A stretch of 8,932 nucleotides of DNA from Synergistota bacterium (GTDB lineage: Bacteria > Synergistota > Synergistia > Synergistales > Synergistaceae), in the NCBI GenBank assembly GCA_023450745.1, contig JAEXGR010000001.1:1-8932 (forward strand), read 5' to 3'. The position numbers and the translations under genes were made by a program. Shown here piece by piece: positions 5,093-8,932 of the stretch; the first letter of the stretch is position 1, and every line of letters begins with the position of its first letter. The notes under the pieces are model-generated. The model saw only the letters and a program-made list of their open reading frames with translations. It did not search any database and was not told the origin of the DNA.

Positions 5093-7062
5093 TATTTTAT
5101 CTCTTCTATTTTGATGCTGAGTTCTTCCCACTCTTCGTAGAGTTTTTTCAGCGTCTCTTCTTTTTCTTTGAGTTCGATCATCAGCCCCTGAACGCGCTGG
5201 GAGTCCGCGAGCACTGCGGGCGAGCAGAGGAGGCCGTTGATCTCCTCTTTGCGCGCTTCGGCGGCGGCAATCTCTTTCTCGCAGGCCGCCAGCCGCTCCA
5301 CAAAGCCTTTCTTTGCGCGGTAGAGGCGGTTGCGCTCTTCGGCTTCGGCACGTTTCTGCTCTTTCGTCCGCAGATCCTGGCGGGCTTCCGCAGCTCCCGC
5401 GCGTAGTTCGGCGGCAAGTTTTTCTGCGGGGTCGCTCTTCGCGGCGGGCACGGGAGTCTCGCGGCCGTTTCTTTTTTCGATGAACCACGAGTAGTTGCCG
5501 GGATAGTCGTAGAGGCGGCCGTCGCGGATTTCAACCACACGGCTGACGAGGTCGTCGAGGAAGGCGCGGTCATGGGAGACGATGAGAATCGTGCCGCCAT
5601 ACTGGAGCAGCGCCCGCTGGAAGAGTTCTTTCGTGCCGTAATCCAGGTGGTTCGTCGGCTCGTCGAGAATCAGCAGGTTCGATTCGGAGAGCAGCATTTT
5701 AAGCAGTCCGAGCCGTGATTTCTCGCCGCCCGAGAGGACGGAGACGGGCTTGTATATTTCGTCGCCCGAGAAGAGGAAGGCCCCGAGCAGGTTACGCTTC
5801 GCGCCCTCGAGCAGCTTCGAGCCGGTGTTGTTGACCTCCTGCCAGATGGTGCGGCTGTAGTCGAGGTTTTGGGCGCTCTCCTGTGAGAAGTAGGCCTTTT
5901 TGACGTTGAGGCCGAGCTCCGCCGTGCCCGCGGTGGGCTCTTCGCTCTGATTCAGGAGGCGCATCAGCGTCGATTTGCCCGCGCCGTTGACGCCGACGAG
6001 CGCGACGCGCTCGCCGCGCTCGATGACGAGGTCCACGTCCTGAAAGACGGTATGGTCGCCGTAGCGCTTCGCGAGTCCCGCGGCTTTTATCACTTCGCGG
6101 CCGCTGCGCGGGCTTTCGGGAAAGTGGAAGTTCACGCTCTTCGCGGGGCCATCCAGCTCGGTGATCTCCATCTTCTCAAGCTGCCGCAGGCGGCTCTGCA
6201 CCTGGCGCGCCTTCGTCGCCTTGTAACGGAAACGCTCGACGAAGCGCTGTATTTCATCGATCTTTTCTTTCTGCTGTTCCCACTCGGCCTCGAGCCGCGC
6301 GCGGCGCTCCTCGCGCTCCGTGAGGAATTTTTCGTAGCCACAGGAGTAGAGGTTTATCCGGCCGTTCGCGAGCTCCGCCACCGAGGTGACCATGTTATCA
6401 AGGAAGCGGCGGTCGTGCGAGACGGCGATGATTGTGCCGCGGTAGTCGCGCAGCCACGATTCAAGCCATTCCATGCTCTCGGTATCAAGATGGTTCGTCG
6501 GCTCGTCAAGCAGCATGATGTCCGAGTGCGAGAGGAGCAGCGCTGCGAGCGCGATGCGCATCTTCCAGCCGCCGGAGAATTCGGAGGTGAGCCTTTCGGC
6601 GTCACGCTCCGGCGCGAAGCCCAGACCCTTGAGCACCTGCTTGGCCTCGACCTCGAAGCCAAAGCCGCCCTTGGATTCGAACAGCCGCTGCAGCCGCTCA
6701 TGCTCGGAGAGCAGCCCCTTCACCGCCGGGTCGTTTTCGCCGAGCAGCGACATCCGCTGTTCACAGGCGGCAAGCTCGCGTGAAAGCTCAGTCAGTCCGG
6801 CGCGTTCCTTGAGATATTCTATGAGGGGCAGCTCTTTGATCTCCACAAGGTCCTGCGGCAGATAGCCGACGGCGTGCCCCTTGGGCATCGTGATGGTGCC
6901 CTCATGGTCGGCGCCCCCCGCCAGTACGCGCAGCAGCGTCGTCTTGCCCGCGCCGTTGTCGCCCACGAGGCCGATGCGGCTTTTGGGCGTGATGAACCAG
7001 TCGATGCCGCGCAGGACCTCCTGTTCGCCGAAGTTTACCTTTAAATCTTTTATCTCAATCAT
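5092..7062 (-). CDS. ABC-F family ATP-binding protein
   Basis: A 656-residue soluble protein with two ABC ATPase domains and no membrane segments, as in the ABC-F group that acts at the ribosome (EttA, Uup, YheS, YdiF, antibiotic-protection factors). Domain 1: Walker A GDNGAGKTT (34-42), Q-loop YLPQ (67-70), signature FSGGWKMR (162-169), Walker B DIMLLDEPTNHLD (181-193, catalytic E187), H-loop SHD (215-217). The interdomain linker (about 240-310) is charged and helical, the part that reaches the tRNA. Domain 2: Walker A GVNGAGKST (357-365), signature LSGGEKSR (443-450), Walker B with E468, SHD (496-498). Residues about 540-656 form a coiled-coil tail like that of Uup/YheS/YdiF, unlike short EttA. 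Both catalytic sites look intact. ATG 7062 is preceded by GGAGGA at a longish spacing of about 12 nt. First gene of the three-gene unit; the exact subfamily and any role in resistance are undecided. Confidence 0.95.
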   Translation of the reverse strand: MIEIKDLKVNFGEQEVLRGIDWFITPKSRIGLVGDNGAGKTTLLRVLAGGADHEGTITMPKGHAVGYLPQDLVEIKELPLIEYLKERAGLTELSRELAACEQRMSLLGENDPAVKGLLSEHERLQRLFESKGGFGFEVEAKQVLKGLGFAPERDAERLTSEFSGGWKMRIALAALLLSHSDIMLLDEPTNHLDTESMEWLESWLRDYRGTIIAVSHDRRFLDNMVTSVAELANGRINLYSCGYEKFLTEREERRARLEAEWEQQKEKIDEIQRFVERFRYKATKARQVQSRLRQLEKMEITELDGPAKSVNFHFPESPRSGREVIKAAGLAKRYGDHTVFQDVDLVIERGERVALVGVNGAGKSTLMRLLNQSEEPTAGTAELGLNVKKAYFSQESAQNLDYSRTIWQEVNNTGSKLLEGAKRNLLGAFLFSGDEIYKPVSVLSGGEKSRLGLLKMLLSESNLLILDEPTNHLDYGTKELFQRALLQYGGTILIVSHDRAFLDDLVSRVVEIRDGRLYDYPGNYSWFIEKRNGRETPVPAAKSDPAEKLAAELRAGAAEARQDLRTKEQKRAEAEERNRLYRAKKGFVERLAACEKEIAAAEARKEEINGLLCSPAVLADSQRVQGLMIELKEKEETLKKLYEEWEELSIKIEEIK

Positions 7063-7100
7063 CTTGTGATGACTTCCTCCATTTTAAATACAATTTATAT

Positions 7101-7106
7101 ATTATA
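7101..7106 (-). promoter_or_regulatory. -10 element of the ABC-F operon
   Basis: A perfect TATAAT on the minus strand, about 40 bp before the ABC-F start codon. The -35 position (near 7122-7129) has only TTTTCT/TTTCTT, a weak match, so the promoter may depend on an activator or be moderate. Expected transcript start is near 7094. Confidence 0.45.
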
Positions 7107-7274
7107 GTTGGAACGGCCCACAAAGAAAATAGCGGCAAGCGCACCCGCGGTTCGCTCCCCGGGAAACCTTTATTCTTAGCGCAAAGCGTGGACGGGGAAC
7201 TGAGCGTTCTGAATAGGAACTCCTTCAGCGTGGATAACTTGAGATATTTTTTACATTTCCGCACGATAAAAGAT
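7107..7274. other. intergenic spacer with no recognised content
   Basis: The divergent spacer between the ABC-F and glutamine synthetase genes is about 305 bp. Apart from the promoter elements listed, I find no gene, RNA or mobile element. A 76-codon minus-strand reading frame crosses 7055-7285, but its start lacks a ribosome-binding site, its composition is unlike a known protein and it overlaps the ABC-F start. GGAAC-like pieces recur at about 7194-7223 (ggggaact, ggaactcc), possibly chance. A short G+C-rich patch (7135-7165) lies inside otherwise AT-rich DNA. Confidence 0.5.
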
Positions 7275-7277
7275 ACT

Positions 7278-7311
7278 TTAAGCATTAAAATACGCTTGAT
7301 TTTATGCTTAA
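7278..7311. promoter_or_regulatory. inverted repeat overlapping the -35 box of the glutamine synthetase promoter
   Basis: TTAAGCAT (7278-7285) and AAAAT (7287-7291) pair with ATTTT (7299-7303) and ATGCTTAA (7304-7311): 13 bp with a single unpaired T7286 and a 7-nt centre. The right arm includes most of the -35 box (7296-7301). The repeat lies upstream of the predicted transcript start, so it would act as DNA (an operator), not as an RNA hairpin. Which protein binds, if any, is unknown. Confidence 0.5.
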
Positions 7312-7324
7312 GTGGTTGTATAAA
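7296..7324 (+). promoter_or_regulatory. promoter of the type III glutamine synthetase gene
   Basis: TTGATT (7296-7301) and TATAAA (7319-7324) are separated by the ideal 17 nt, giving a predicted start near 7331 and a leader of about 37 nt. It is the only good sigma70-type promoter on this strand before the gene. No sigma54-type GG-N10-GC element was seen upstream. Confidence 0.7.
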
Positions 7325-7367
7325 TGTATAAGTATGTTTTATCCCCCATTGGAAAGGGTTTTATATC

Positions 7368-8932
7368 ATGGCTGAAACAAAAGAGTACCAGAAGATGAAA
7401 GATATATATGGCTCGCTTGTCTTTGACCAGAAGGAGATGAAGCAGCGCCTGCCGCAGGATGTCTTTGAAAATCTTGTCGGAGCGATGGAGGGACGGCAGA
7501 AGCTCGATTCCGGCATCGCCGACACGGTGGCGCTCGCGATGAAGGACTGGGCGGTCAGCAAGGGCGCAGACCATTGGGCCCACTGGTTCCACCCGCTCAC
7601 TGAGCTGACGGCGGAGAAGCATACCGCCTTCCTCACAGCCGACGAGAACGGCAACCCGCTGAACTCTTTCCGCGGCAAGGATCTCATGCAGAGCGAGCCC
7701 GACGCCTCCTCGTTCCCCTCAGGCGGCACGCGCAGCACCTTTGAGGCGCGCGGCTATTCCGCCTGGGACCCGACAAGCCCCGCCTTCATCATTCGCTCAC
7801 GCAAGGGCGGCACGCTCTGTATCCCCTCGGTTTTTATCGCCTATGACGGCTCGCCTCTCGACCTCAAGACCTTCCTGCTCCGTTCGATGCAGGCCGTCGA
7901 GAGCCGCGCCATGAAGATGCTGAAGCTCTTCGGCAACCGCGGCGTGCGCTACGTGCACGCGACGGTCGGCGGCGAACAGGAATTTTTCCTCCTTGACCGT
8001 CCCCGCGCGCAGAAACGTCCAGACATCCGCTTCTGCGGCCGCACCCTCGTAGGTTCGCCGCCGCCGCGCGACCAGAAGATGGAGGACCACTATTTCGGCG
8101 CGATCCCCACACGCGTCCTCTCATATATGGAGGACGTCCAGCGCGACCTTGCGCGCCTCGGTGTCGACCTCGCGACGCGCCACAATGAAAACGCGCGCTG
8201 CCAGTTTGAGTTCGCGCCGCAGTTCACCGAGGCCAACCTCGCCTGCGACCAGAACCAGCTGATAATGGAGACGATGCGCAAGATGGCCCGCCAGCATGAG
8301 CTGCGCCTCCTCTTCCACGAGAAGCCATTCCATGAAATGAACGGCAGCGGCAAGCACATCAACTTCTCGCTGGAGGACAGCGAGGGACGCAATCTGCTGA
8401 AGCCCTCGACAAACCACCGGAAGAACGTCATCTTCCTCTCGTTCCTCTCGGCTTTCATCCTCGGCGCGGCGAAACACTTCGGCCTGCTGCAGGCCTCTAT
8501 CTCGACCCCCGGCAACATGTACCGCCTCGGCGGCCATGAGGCTCCGCCCTATATTATCAGCGTCTACCTCGGCGACGCCGTGGCGGGGATGCTGCGCGCG
8601 ATCGAAGAGGGCGGCGGAGGCGACGGCATGAAGCAGACCAAGGGTACGCTCGACCTCGGACTGCCGAAGCTGCCCGATATCGTGGCCTTTGACAGCGACC
8701 GCAACCGCACAAGCCCGCTGGCCTTCACGGGCAACAAGTTTGAATTCCGCGCCCCCGGAGCCTCGCAGGCGATGGCGGTGCCGGTAATGTCGCTGCTCTC
8801 CGTCTGGGCCGCCGGACTTGAGGAGTTCCTCACCCTGTTCGAGGAGCACATAAACGGCGGCGAAGACCCCGTCGAAGCGGCGATCAAGACGATCCGCCGG
8901 GTATCCGAGATAAACAGGGATATCCGCTTCGA
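7368..8932 (+). CDS. glnN: type III glutamine synthetase (partial, 3' end outside window)
   Basis: Glutamine synthetase joins ammonia to glutamate using ATP. This is the GSIII class, with subunits of about 700 residues that form a dodecamer unlike GSI. The first 521 codons are present and the frame is open at the right edge. Residues about 60-200 match the GSIII-specific N-terminal domain (WFHPLT at 73-78, SFPSGGTR at 115-122, AWDPTSPAF at 132-140). Catalytic-domain motifs: GGEQEFFLLD (201-210), RHNENARCQFEFAP (271-284), FHEMNGSGKHINFS (321-334), YRLGGHEAPP (385-394) and FEFRAPGAS (458-466). They look intact. ATG 7368 is preceded by GGAAAGGG about nine bases upstream and by a near-consensus promoter. 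It is the only plus-strand gene here, divergent from the ABC-F gene. No GSI-type adenylylation loop is expected; control by transcription or by feedback would be usual. Confidence 0.96.
   Translation, partial: MAETKEYQKMKDIYGSLVFDQKEMKQRLPQDVFENLVGAMEGRQKLDSGIADTVALAMKDWAVSKGADHWAHWFHPLTELTAEKHTAFLTADENGNPLNSFRGKDLMQSEPDASSFPSGGTRSTFEARGYSAWDPTSPAFIIRSRKGGTLCIPSVFIAYDGSPLDLKTFLLRSMQAVESRAMKMLKLFGNRGVRYVHATVGGEQEFFLLDRPRAQKRPDIRFCGRTLVGSPPPRDQKMEDHYFGAIPTRVLSYMEDVQRDLARLGVDLATRHNENARCQFEFAPQFTEANLACDQNQLIMETMRKMARQHELRLLFHEKPFHEMNGSGKHINFSLEDSEGRNLLKPSTNHRKNVIFLSFLSAFILGAAKHFGLLQASISTPGNMYRLGGHEAPPYIISVYLGDAVAGMLRAIEEGGGGDGMKQTKGTLDLGLPKLPDIVAFDSDRNRTSPLAFTGNKFEFRAPGASQAMAVPVMSLLSVWAAGLEEFLTLFEEHINGGEDPVEAAIKTIRRVSEINRDIRF

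Noticed and set aside
6052..6783. 243-codon plus-strand reading frame inside the ABC-F gene
   Set aside because: It is antisense to conserved ATPase motifs and has no supporting signals.
7055..7285. 76-codon minus-strand frame in the divergent spacer
   Set aside because: It overlaps the ABC-F start, crosses its -10 element, lacks a Shine-Dalgarno and resembles no protein I know.

Overview
The window looks like a piece of bacterial chromosome with fairly high G+C coding regions and AT-rich spacers. It opens inside the 5' end of a 16S rRNA gene and closes inside a type III glutamine synthetase gene. Everything except the glutamine synthetase lies on the minus strand. The GC-rich genes, the type III glutamine synthetase and the general feel of the proteins make me think of an anaerobe such as a member of Synergistota. 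That is an impression: only about 78 bases of 16S are present, in a conserved part of the molecule.

Layout by region. (1) Positions 1-78 are the first bases of 16S rRNA on the minus strand. They are preceded by a leader of about 190 nt and two stacked sigma70-type promoters (-10/-35 at 277-305 and 389-416). (2) A strong rho-independent terminator (458-488) separates the rRNA promoters from a secreted or membrane-anchored lytic transglycosylase (517-1380), which has its own promoter and a strong Shine-Dalgarno sequence. (3) A second terminator (1526-1561) ends a two-gene unit: an unrecognised protein with a winged-helix-like N terminus (2531-3538) followed 27 nt later by an EamA/DMT-family exporter (1622-2503). 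(4) A perfect 10-bp hairpin (3650-3674) lies just after a three-gene unit that reads, in transcription order, ABC-F ATPase (5092-7062), YhcH/YjgK/YiaL-family protein (4594-5046) and LysR-type regulator (3681-4553). Gaps in this unit are 45 and 40 nt. (5) A divergent intergenic region (7063-7367) carries a -10 element for the ABC-F gene. For the plus-strand glutamine synthetase it carries a near-consensus promoter whose -35 box sits inside an inverted repeat. (6) The glutamine synthetase gene runs from 7368 off the right edge.

How the genes work together: this is mostly housekeeping (ribosomal RNA, translation-associated ABC-F, ammonia assimilation, peptidoglycan turnover) with one transporter, one regulator and one protein of unknown role. 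I see no CRISPR array, transposon, prophage or toxin-antitoxin module, and no clear sign of a new multi-gene system. The most useful leads are the uncharacterised 335-residue protein, the operator-like palindrome on the glutamine synthetase promoter, and the YhcH-LysR pairing.
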